Positions 51,196-61,705 of a stretch of 64,000 nt of DNA are shown piece after piece. A program made the translations under genes and the position numbers. Within the stretch, counting starts at the first letter, position 1; each line of letters begins with the position of its first letter. Location of the stretch: NCBI GenBank assembly GCA_013398275.1, contig VZSE01009546.1, positions 759,076 through 823,075 on the forward strand, read 5' to 3'. The notes below the pieces were generated by a model that had not been told where the DNA came from, searched no databases, and worked only from the letters and a program-made list of their open reading frames with translations. This stretch comes from Promerops cafer. Taxonomy: Eukaryota > Chordata > Aves > Passeriformes > Nectariniidae.

Positions 51196-51923
51196 AAAGA
51201 AAAGAAAAGAAAAGAAAAGAAAAGAAAAGAAAAGAAAAGAAAAGAAAAGAAAAGAAAAGAAAAGAAAAGAAAAGAAAAGAAAAGAAAAGAAAAGAAAAGA
51301 AAAGAAAAGAAAAGAAAAGAAAAGAAAAGAAAAGAAAAGAAAAGAAAAGAAAAGAAAAGAAAAGAAAAGAAAAGAAAAGAAAAGAAAAGAAAAGAAAAGA
51401 AAAGAAAAGAAAAGAAAAGAAAAGAAAAGAAAAGAAAAGAAAAGAAAAGAAAAGAAAAGAAAAGAAAAGAAAAGAAAAGAAAAGAAAAGAAAAGAAAAGA
51501 AAAGAAAAGAAAAGAAAAGAAAAGAAAAGAAAAGAAAAGAAAAGAAAAGAAAAGAAAAGAAAAGAAAAGAAAAGAAAAGAAAAGAAAAGAAAAGAAAAGA
51601 AAAGAAAAGAAAAGAAAAGAAAAGAAAAGAAAAGAAAAGAAAAGAAAAGAAAAGAAAAGAAAAGAAAAGAAAAGAAAAGAAAAGAAAAGAAAAGAAAAGA
51701 AAAGAAAAGAAAAGAAAAGAAAAGAAAAGAAAAGAAAAGAAAAGAAAAGAAAAGAAAAGAAAAGAAAAGAAAAGAAAAGAAAAGAAAAGAAAAGAAAAGA
51801 AAAGAAAAGAAAAGAAAAGAAAAGAAAAGAAAAGAAAAGAAAAGAAAAGAAAAGAAAAGAAAAGAAAAGAAAAGAAAAGAAAAGAAAAGAAAAGAAAAGA
51901 AAAGAAAAGAAAAGAAAAGAAAA
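51196..51923 (+). repeat. Perfect (AAAGA)n pentanucleotide array, about 145 units
   Basis: An uninterrupted AAAGA repeat of 728 bp with no substitution or indel that I can find. The plus strand is pure purine. It begins after GAGAGGGAC and ends at AAACGCACTG. It lies about 5.7 kb upstream of the right edge of the IRX2 gap. The long open frames across it (Phe/Leu/Ser repeats on the minus strand) are artefacts of the repeat and not genes. Confidence 0.98.
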
Positions 51924-51929
51924 CGCACT

Positions 51930-52480
51930 GTTTAGTTTTTGAACGAGACGCGAGCAATCCAGGCAATGAGGGCAGGGGCACGGAGGTCCCGCCGCTGCCC
52001 AGCGGAGCCCCGCGGAGCCGCCCGGGCCGGCTCCGCCTGCGAGGAGCCGCGGCTCTTCTTGCAGCACCTCGGTCTGTTTCGGTGCCGGGCTGAGCTGGAC
52101 GACCTCCCTCCACCGGCGGGAGGGAGACAATGAGGGCGGGTGCCCAGCGGAGCTGCGGGAAGGGCCGGCGGGGCGGTGAAGAGCTGGCTCGGGCGCACAG
52201 GCGAGGGCGAGGAGGCTGCCCTTGGCCCGCCTGCTGCCGGAGGAAGGAGCGCTCCCCATCCCCCATTCTCCATCCCCGGCCCCGCGGGAGGTAGGCAGGC
52301 AGCGCCACGTCTTTGCCTCCGCGTTTCCTACTGGGCCAGAGCGCCTCGGGAAGGCTGCTCCAGCGCCAGCGGGAGGCTGAGTGCCTTCAGCGCCTGGTGC
52401 GCTTGCGGGGTGGGCGGTGGACAGAGTACAGGAAAAGTGGGGCAGTTCAACTGGGCAATCGCTTTATTTTAAGGGCTTAT
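51930..52480. other. CpG island adjoining the AAAGA array
   Basis: A GC- and CpG-dense segment beginning directly at the right end of the pentanucleotide array. It could be a promoter of an unrecognised non-coding transcript. No exon with a known product was found. Confidence 0.55.
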
Positions 52481-55400
52481 GTTAAAATGGATTCTTTGGC
52501 ACAGAGATGGTCAACAAGTAGGTTTGGGCACTCTGGTCGGCAGGCTCTTGGGAGTGCTTCACCCTGAATAGCTGAGTATAAATGGAGTTCTCCTACTGGT
52601 TCTTCCCCATACCTACGGCAGAGTAAAAGTTGTTTTCGTCAATTTTGAAGTCAGTCTGCCTTTCCCAGTCTTGTTGCCGTCATCTGTTTGATCACCACTT
52701 TTAACACTAGAGAGCACCTGCTCACCTGCTTTGTGCTTTTCTCTCATTCATTCGTACGTACGTTCACCTCCGTGTGTGTACACGTCTACCACGTGCATCC
52801 TTCCTTTGTAGACCCACACACACATTTCTAGATCAAGCCTATCCACACTCCCAAAACAGAAAGTCTTACTCTCTTCTTTAAATAACCTTCCTGAGCAATG
52901 AGACCTCTTTGTATCCTCTTAAAACTAGGTAGTTTCCTTTCTCAGAACAATCAATTGTCCCCATTGTATGTTAAAGCATTTTGAGGTTGATGGAGCATTT
53001 CCAAAAGTAGACAGAAAAAAAAGGACAGAAAACCTGTCATTACAGTCAGGAAAACTATTGCATCTTCATGTACTTAGCAATGCCATGATGTATTAAAACA
53101 AAATCTATTTTAAACTAATGCAAAATTCACAAACATACAGGTAGATTTATAGTAATTTTCAATATTTTTTCCATTAATGAGCAGAGTCAAGGCCAATTGA
53201 AGTTTTTATTTTCATAAAATTTAAATTTATATTCCCTTTAAGACAATATTCAACTCCCAGTGTTCCTTGCATTTAATTAAGGAATAACCTCAATTTTTTA
53301 AAAATTTATTATTTACTTTCAAACTTTACTCTGAGTTAGAAACTTTGAATCTGGGGGAGAATATCCTTCATAATATTAGTCCCTATATATAAAAGTTAAA
53401 CAGGAACCTGCCAAATATTTCTTTGAATATTTAAACCAGCAAAACCCCCGTATTGCTATTTCTAATTTGTTAAAAAATGCTATCTACACTTCCTCATGTG
53501 GTCTCACTGCTTTTCTTGGCTTTGTAGCAATACTGGAGTAGACTGCCAGTTGAACCAAGTTTACAGCCTTCCCTTACATCACGTAAAGGAAAGGCACACA
53601 GACCATCTGGCCCCTAGCTTTTCAACCTAGAACTGTGTAGATTTGAAGTTACTTTTGTCTCAGAAAGGCTGGTCATGATTTCATCAATGAGAAGTCTAAC
53701 CATGTACACATTTCCTTTCATACATCTGACCATATCTTTCCATCATGAGGGGCACAGAATGAAAATTCACAAAAGAAGTTGTGCTTTCATTCCTTCTGAT
53801 ATCAAAATGACTTAAAGAATGACAAGAGCTGTTGACTTTGTTGTGTGCTTGACTATGCTCAGCAGAAGAGTGGGATCTTGTAGCTAAAATACTGTGTATA
53901 GGCTGAATCTTCACTCTAGGGAAGGTTTGGAGAGATTGCATCGTTTTGCTTGTAGTAAGACAGCTGTGAAAAAAAATCTTGACTGAGGTCTTCTAAAATG
54001 TCTATGTTAAACTAATGCCAGTACAAACTAATAAAGAGATTTTCTTCAGTTTTCAAAAAGACATTTTATTTTTCAAATGTGGGTTCCAGAAATTTAAAAG
54101 AACAAATCTCTTCATGCTTATCAAGAAGCAATGAATTCTGCTTTATGCAGCCCAGCCCTCTAACACATGACCTTTTAATGTATCACTAAAAGGGAAATAG
54201 TGAAATGATTATTTTTTCTTTGCTTAGATGTTCCCCAATTGTGAATTGATGAAGTCTTTGAAGGTTGTGCCTCCTCTTCACTTTTGAACATAGACTTTTG
54301 AATTTTTTTATGAATTATGTGATGTCATTACCTTAAACACCAGCGGTACACAAAGTTTAAATTTTATTTTGCATGCAAATATACCATCCAATCTTTTCAT
54401 CTGGGGTCCATTTGGTGGAGTCCAGGTACATGAAAGATAGGAAGTGATAAGGATGGGAAGAAAAAACTCTAAATAATTAACCAGCAGTTTCCATTATGGC
54501 ATATTTTCTCAAGTAATTCTGTCCTGGGATCATCATGATTATAGTGTTCTGGTCTTTGAGCTCGTTAAAGCTGTTGGAGTTCAAAACAAAAGTAACCCAA
54601 AAGTTTCTCCCTTTGTCTCATGCTTTCCTTCCCCTGCATCGACTCCTTTACCATCATTTAGTTGAGATTTTCTAGAAAGTAATGTTGTGCCAGATGCATC
54701 ATGACTTGGCAATGGTGGACTTGCCTTTGTGACCTTCAAAGGGAATAATCTCACCGGAAAAGCTTTATGAGCTGTTTCTTGTTGTTTGAACTCCAGTCAA
54801 TAGTCAGACATGTAAAATATCCTTCACTATAGGTTGGCGAGATTTCCTTATAAACTAAAGCATCTTAATTCTGAAAACAGGCTGCTTTAAGAAATTGTTT
54901 GGCACTGTTCCTTTAAGCATGTATAATAGATCTTTGGGTTTGCACAAACACTGTTAACACAATATATGCATTTGCAAATCAGTTAATTTCTTTTTGTCTT
55001 GTTTTGTTTCTAACACCTCTTGTGCTCCAGTTGAATTTATGAACCTTATCAGATTTATGAGCTCTATCCACTAAAAATTTTTCCATGATTAAAAATTATG
55101 TGTAAAGGGAAGAAATATTAATTCTAATCCTTGTCAAAAGTACCGAATACAAAGGATTTTTTTTCCTAGTAAATATGCTTGTCTTAAATATGCAACTGAA
55201 AGAAGAAACAATACACTTAATATGCTGTGCTCTTTTTATTATTTACTTGTTTCAGTTATACGAGATTAATGGAATGGTCTCTTTCCACTCTCTTAAAATA
55301 AGAGATGTTGCTTAAAGGTTACTTAAAATAATTGTTAGCGCACTAACACTTGAAACTGACCTATGACTTTTACTCAGAACTAGTCTTTTACTAGTCTTTT

Positions 55401-56494
55401 GCTTCCTCCCTTTTCCACTTTAGTTGGCCACGTACCAGATTTACTGTTTACCAGATTTAATTTTTTAGCATCACTGCTTAGTGTTTTGGTCAAAGGAATA
55501 CGTAAGCCATAGTTGCTGCTTAGTTTTCAGACTCACAATAACATTCACAGGAAAACTCAGTGAAGTGTTTTTTTTTTTTAAGAAGTAAATAATGTTTTTA
55601 AGAGACTCCATACTTCCAGGTGCAGCACAAATGCACAGCTAAAAGAACATCTCCTAATCTTCACAGTAAATATGACACATATATACAAATACCAGTGAGG
55701 AGGTATTATTTCTAACAGAATTTTACAGATCTGTTAGTAAGTTCAGAAATATAAACTATGTTTTTCAACTGAAGACTTTCTGTTAGGTCATAAAAACGAT
55801 GACAGGCACAGCAGAATCAAAGAAAATGTTAAGAGGTGAAAGGCTGTGGAAGCAATTGACTTTTCAAGCCAAGAGGCAGGACCAAGGGCACAGCAGGACT
55901 AATACAGGTGACCACTGAATGTACACACAACGTGAAACTTTACACAGAATGAGCCATGAGATGAAGCAAATTAGGGACTTCTCCCAAATCCACTGTGCCT
56001 GCATCTGGTGTTATAACTCTTGCTGGCAGTTTGCTGTTTCATCTCAAAGAGGCAAAAAGACTTCTCATTTGCATGGGTATAGATTCACTCTTTCTACCAA
56101 AGGAGGACAGGGTGCTAACTACTTCACTGTAGGATGTCATCAAGTCAACATTGTCACTGTAATTACACTCAGACCTGACATCCTCATCATTTAGCCAGGT
56201 ACGAGAAGAAAATTCAGTAAAGCACATGAAAGCATCAGCACTAAGGCTGTTCTCTTAATTACTTTTATTAAAAAATGGATTAAGAACTGCTCTCTTTCAC
56301 ACAGCACTTGTTTTTAATTTTTTATTACATTTTTCATATTCAATTGTTGATATTTATGGCAAAACTCACTAAAATTATTTATTTAGTGTACTTTGGAGCT
56401 CATCACTTGGTATTTCTTGATTCTTTAAAACATACCTGGGGGAAATAGGAGAAGAAATTCAGCTGAAGGACCAAAGGTTGGATTATACACCAAG
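52481..56494. other. Non-coding stretch, nothing identified
   Basis: AT-rich desert to the right of the CpG island. No repeat family, gene or RNA was recognised. Confidence 0.5.
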
Positions 56495-56660
56495 AGAGTA
56501 ATAGAATTGCTGCGTTGAAAGGGACCTTAAAGATCATCTAGTTCCAAGCCCTCTGCCATAGTGAGGGACACCTTCCACCAAACCAGTCTGCTCAAAGCCC
56601 CATCTAACCTGGCCTTGAATACGTACAGCAATGGAACATCCACAGCTTCGAGAAGGTAGA
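56495..56660 (-). mobile_element. CR1 LINE, short 3' fragment
   Basis: The plus strand reads the antisense of the CR1 3' region: AAAGGGACCTTAAAGATCAT, CTAGTTCCAAGCCC, GGACACCTTCCACC, and CTCAAAGCCCCATCTAACCT. About 165 bp remain. The extreme 3' repeat units are degraded (AGAGTAATAGAATTG), and it ends abruptly on the right. Confidence 0.92.
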
Positions 56661-57399
56661 TTGTTGCTTTGTCTCATACACTTGAAAATTCTATACTTTT
56701 AAGCATTATGTTTTTATTTAGTTCCACAATTAAAAATTTCTTTTCTATTTTTCAAGTTATTCCATGTGATATGTAGATTTTGTCAGACTAATATAAAAAG
56801 TTTCTATCAAATAAGATATATATAATAATAAATAATGTCAAGCATTTGTGCAGTCCCTGTTTCATCCTGTATATAGCAGCTGTACATAAAATGTAAATTT
56901 ACATCAAATTTTGAGATAAATCTCAAAACCAATATACAATCAGAGCACACTTTAGAAATCAGGAATGTGTACTCTCTGGACCAGCAAGAGGTATTCCAGG
57001 TAAGCTTATCAGGACAAAATCTGCCTCAGCTCACACCCCCTTCATTTCCATTTGACTAAATTAATTTCTTGTGGGACCATGAAGGTAACAGTGATGATCA
57101 CCATCTAGCCTGGATGACCAAAGGTTCAAGCCTGTAGGCTGCACTGTGGAGGGCACTTCCTCCACTGCGTAGACCCAAATGTTGTGTAGGGATTAGGGCC
57201 ATGGACAATGGGATTACTGCCCATGGACAGTACCCATAGGGGACCACAGGACTGTCATTTGAATCATCTGGCATGAAGCAGGTCAGAAGGAGGTCACGGG
57301 CTGGGGAAGCTGGCATGATGGAAGGTCAAAACTAAAATACTACAAGCGGTAAATTCTTGTGGCTAAGATCTGTCTGAAGAAGCTGCACCAGCAGCTTGG

Positions 57400-57860
57400 C
57401 CTTGATTTTAGGGAGTATTTTGGCATTGCTTCAAGAGGACTTCTGGGCCTCAAAGACATTTTCAAAGTAATTTCAAATAGCTGCTCTCTCAGAGAACAGC
57501 TATGTTGCAAATGATATTTTACTGTAAAGGTTATTCTGGGAAATCCAGAACTGAGAATTATTACTTTAGCACCAAGAAAATTGGTCGAAATGCTAATTAA
57601 AAACAGAATTATAAAAGAGCTATCTGAAAAAAATATGATGGAGACAGACCACCATGGCTTCTGTAAAAGAAATCTGTGCCTCTGTAAGATATTCACATTC
57701 TTTGTTCACATTAATTATGGGGTGTGATAACAAGAGAGTGAATACAAGAAGATTGGAAAACAGGATTTATTTGGACTTTCACAAAAGATGACAAACTTCA
57801 TCCTGTAAATCTCATAAAATAGTTAGGCTCAGTAAATAGATGTGGACTTTCTTATCAACA
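57400..57860 (+). mobile_element. Ancient L3/CR1-like LINE remnant (N-terminal RT domain)
   Basis: The sense strand retains a degraded reverse transcriptase. DHHGFCKRNLCLCKIFTFF (about 57,644-57,700) matches the GQHGFxKGxSCLTNLLxFF block of CR1/L3. YLDFHK (about 57,765-57,785) matches motif A, YLDFxKAFD. The preceding part (ACCAAGAAAATTGGTCGAAA) fits the block before it. The element is frameshifted and old, and its ends are uncertain. Confidence 0.65.
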
Positions 57861-60800
57861 GGTCTATCCACTCATGAATTCTTGCTGTTCTCAGTGTGGC
57901 AAGAGCTAAGAAACTTAGGATATTTTTCAAAACCCACTTCACCTTTGTGATGGTACCTTAGCCAACAGAGCAAAGTAGTCCATATAAATGTGCAACACTG
58001 ATTTACATAGCGACATATTAATTGTGCTAGTATAATTTGTACCTAATTTTTATTGTTGTAATAAGTCTGATTGTTCTTCTGAATAAAAATTACCTAGTTT
58101 TATTTTTTCCTAAACAGTTTTTATCTCCAATGTATCATCGTACAAACTTTCCAGTGTCTAGAATAATTTTGTTCATCTGCCTCTGCTTTTGTTTGCAACT
58201 TCAGCAACTAATTACAATTTTGGGCAAAGACAGTCTTTGTTCAAGATCCTCATTCTTTATACAGCAGCACCAGAACACCCAGAACACAAGACTTTCCAGA
58301 GCTCCTCCAGGAAAAAACTAAGATGACAAAGACCAAACTTGGTATTCCTATGATGTTTAAAAGCCTTCAAAAGGTCAAAATAAGAAAGAGAAGGAGGGAA
58401 GGGGAGAAAAAAAAAGAAGAAGAGTGAGAGAGCTATCCAGTGAATTCTGTATTTCAGATTAAAAAAAAAAAGAGGAAGATAACATTGATTTAACAAAAAA
58501 AGAATATTTGTTCTCCAGAGAAACGCTAGAGAAAACAGAAGTCTCCCATATGAATTCATCAGCACCAGAGGATACAGTCAATAAGAAACAGAGCAGATAC
58601 TTTTAATCTTAGGGACATCAAACTGATTTAACCTGCTTTCTTTTCCACCATCCTGGTACCTGCTGTGATCCATATTCATCCAGCATTACTAAATAGGGAC
58701 AGCATAAACCTAACCCATGTTGACACACTCGCACAGCATTTTTCCCTGTGACCTAGAATTGTGCTTACCTGGTACTTTGGGAGCCTGTGTAGATTCAAAA
58801 GCAAAGTAACTTTGTTCCTGAGGTGTGATACCAAAACTAATAAATGCAGCTGACAGCTGAAGATGGGACACCTGCATGGCACAGCAGAGGGACATATGGC
58901 TCAGCATTTCAGGTCAGCATTAGCTCAAGGCACTCTTCCTCCACAATGGTTTGATGGGCTTGTACATTTCTGGGATGTCTGTGAATGTGTGAAAATACCC
59001 TGTAGGCTCTGTTTTTCCTAAAGGCCACGAGTTCTCCTCTTTTGCTTAACCTCTCAGATCTTCCCCCTGTTCAAGAGAGTCCTTAGTCTGCAAAGGGAGT
59101 GTTGCATTGTTGCATGTTCTTCACCTTGCCCTCAAAATAACTATGTTTCTTTAATAATTGAAATCCACGAGTGATGATGACTGTGGCTATGTTTTCTCTC
59201 TAAATTGCAAAGAGGAAACTTTGGTCATGCCTATGAAAATCTACGGAATAAAAACTGCTGAAATATGTTGAGGCTCTCTGTAAAACAAGCCTTTAAAATC
59301 ATTGCACCTGAAGTGGTCAGGTGAGATCCCCAGCTAACATAATCTAATTTACAAATAAAAAGACAATTTCTGCCAGCACAGACTTTGACCCATAATTACT
59401 CCGGGGAGGTATCTGTGTGGAGGTCACAGGATGTTTCGTCCTGGAGTGTCTGGTACACAGGCATCTAAGAAGGACTGGGCAAAAGGAGAAGAGAAGGAAT
59501 GCAAAAGAAAATGTGAAATAATAAAAGGCAACAAAAACCATTCATGACATATCTGTTTCCAATTTTATTCTTAACAGATCTGGGTTTCTGGTAAGCTTTT
59601 CTGGTTATGACTAAACAAGCTCTTTGGGAGCACTTCTGGTCTATAGGGCCAGAAAATGTTTAGTGCTTACATGTCTTTTGGCTCTTAATGTTTGCTTGTT
59701 TGTGAAAAATTTCAATTGCTTTTTTTTCTTTTCTTTTTTTTTTTCTTTTTTAGCGGAAGCAGAGATATACCAAAAGATTTTGCAAAACTGTATTAGTTTT
59801 GTTGAGTGCTTCACTTTTAAAAGAACCTTGTAATTTTTTTAAAGAATCAAATATTTCCTTTTGACATTATTTTAAGTCAATCATTTCAATTATTTAATTT
59901 GAAATAACATTCCATTTTGAAATTTCCTTTCCATTTTTTTTTTTGAGAAAAACAGTTTTAAAAGGTTTTTGAAGCCACATAAAATATTTTGGCTTGCATC
60001 ACTTGTGTAACATTTCATGAAACTATAAAACAAAAAATAGTTTTCAATTTGATCAAAAAGAAACACTTTCCTTTTTTGCTTGTTTTTTTCTTTCCTGAAC
60101 AACCAATGAACCAAAATCCATTTTTTTTACCTATTTGACCTATTGGAACTAAATGAAGAATTACTAAGATGCTAACTTATATATTTTTCCCAATTTTTCA
60201 TAACATTTTAGAGGCTGTTTAATGTCACAGATGAAATTCAATAACTGTTTCATGGTATTCTTATCATTCACGTATCTCTACTGCTGAGGAGCAAGACTGG
60301 GGTGGGTCACTTTGGGTTCCATGTCTTGTGAGAAGACAGACAAAGCTTTGATGACGATCTAGACCCTTTTTCCTTCCTGCAAGCAACCTGAAGAGACCAA
60401 AGGATCTTTTAAATGCACAAAAACCATTTGTACAGAATAGAAATGGGAACATTTAACTTTATAAGTAAAGAAACAGTTTCTCTCTCTGGGAGGACTAAAT
60501 ATACACATATATGAAAGAAGAAAAGTTTATACACAGCTTCACTCTTCTCCCCCTGTGTGGTGTTAGGTGGGTACTTGTTTCCAGGTTTGGTTTCAGTCAA
60601 TTTAGTAACTTTCTGGGTTGCAGCAAGCTCTGTGCAGTCCCCTCTGATCCCTAGGAAATTTTTTACTGTTGCCAAGGGAGCCTGGCTGTGCATGTGTTCC
60701 CCGCTCCTTTCATAAACTTCTCCTGAACAGCAGGCTTCCATCTCCTCACTAGAGCTCTCATTATCTTCTCTTCTCTTCTCCCCACTAGATCCTGAAGAAG

Positions 60801-61636
60801 CCTGGGAGCTCCTCCTATCCTCCTCCTCCCACTCAGTCCTCAAGCATGCTCATCTGCACTCCAGGGAAAGGAGGAATCTCTGCTCCTTCCAGGGGGTCCA
60901 TCTGACCTAGTCACTCCCTTTTTAAAATAATGGAGAACAAAAAGTAAAACAGATGCTGTCCAAAATAAACCTTTTCACATGCCAGAAGAGAAAATCAGCA
61001 CATCTCCCAGGCTTGGTTCTCTCAAACCCTCATCATGTGAATGCTTAGGCCCTCCAGCTGTTTGTTTCCTGTGTATGGAGCAATGAGACCCTGTTATGGT
61101 AACTTCTGCACAAACTGGCCAAGATCCATCGGAATTTTTTGATCCAAAGCTTTTTACCCATTTCCAGATTGCAATTTGCTCATTGCGTTTTACACAAGAC
61201 ATGAAAGCAGAGAGAGTTAATCCGAGACTGTTTGTTTCTCTTTCAGGCTAATGAAAATAGTAAGGGCTGCATGGCCATCATTGTCTAACATGGTGTGCCT
61301 ATCCAAAAAATCCTTGTGCTACCGTGCAGGGGCTTTGATAATCATGCTGGACTTTTTTATGTACCACCATCTCTTTCTTATTCTCCTCCCAGAACGTGCT
61401 AATTGCCGCTACCTTGGTAGCAAGTGCAAGTCAAAGTCCTCTGCAGCAGCCTGAGAGTATCTCAGTGTCTGTATGGATGCGGGCCAATAATTTATGGCAG
61501 AATTAGAGAGAGAGCAGGATGAAGTTGAGAAAAATTTTCAACATTTTTACTGCTGTATCTCACTGTCTTGCTATGTTCAGGTGTCGTATTTTCCTTCATG
61601 GAAGATTAATGGAAGTGACTGATGATGGTTTCATGC
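57861..61636. other. Non-coding stretch with T- and A-rich tracts
   Basis: Mostly AT-rich sequence. There are A-rich purine tracts at 58,380-58,475 and a T-rich tract at 59,720-59,752. Open frames up to 144 codons (60,409-60,843, minus) have no recognisable domain. Confidence 0.5.
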
Positions 61637-61705
61637 GGTTTAGGGCCAGAAAGGATTATTAGATCATCTTAGCCTGACATCCCATGCATTACAGCCCATG
61701 AAAGG
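61637..61705 (-). mobile_element. Old sauropsid CR1 3'-end fragment
   Basis: TTTAGGGCCAGAAAGGATTA, TTAGATCATCTTAGCCTGAC and the following CATTACAG resemble, in antisense, the 3' end common in reptile CR1 copies (GATGATCTAATGGTCCCTTCTGGCC-type). About 70 bp are recognisable. Confidence 0.55.

Noticed and set aside
51105..52308. Long minus-strand open frames (up to 392 codons) across the pentanucleotide array
   Set aside because: They consist of Phe/Leu/Ser repeats produced by the AAAGA array in all frames, with flanking CpG-island sequence; no real protein is indicated.
60409..60843. 144-codon minus-strand open frame
   Set aside because: The Glu/Ser-rich start and hydrophobic end show no family resemblance; it is probably chance.
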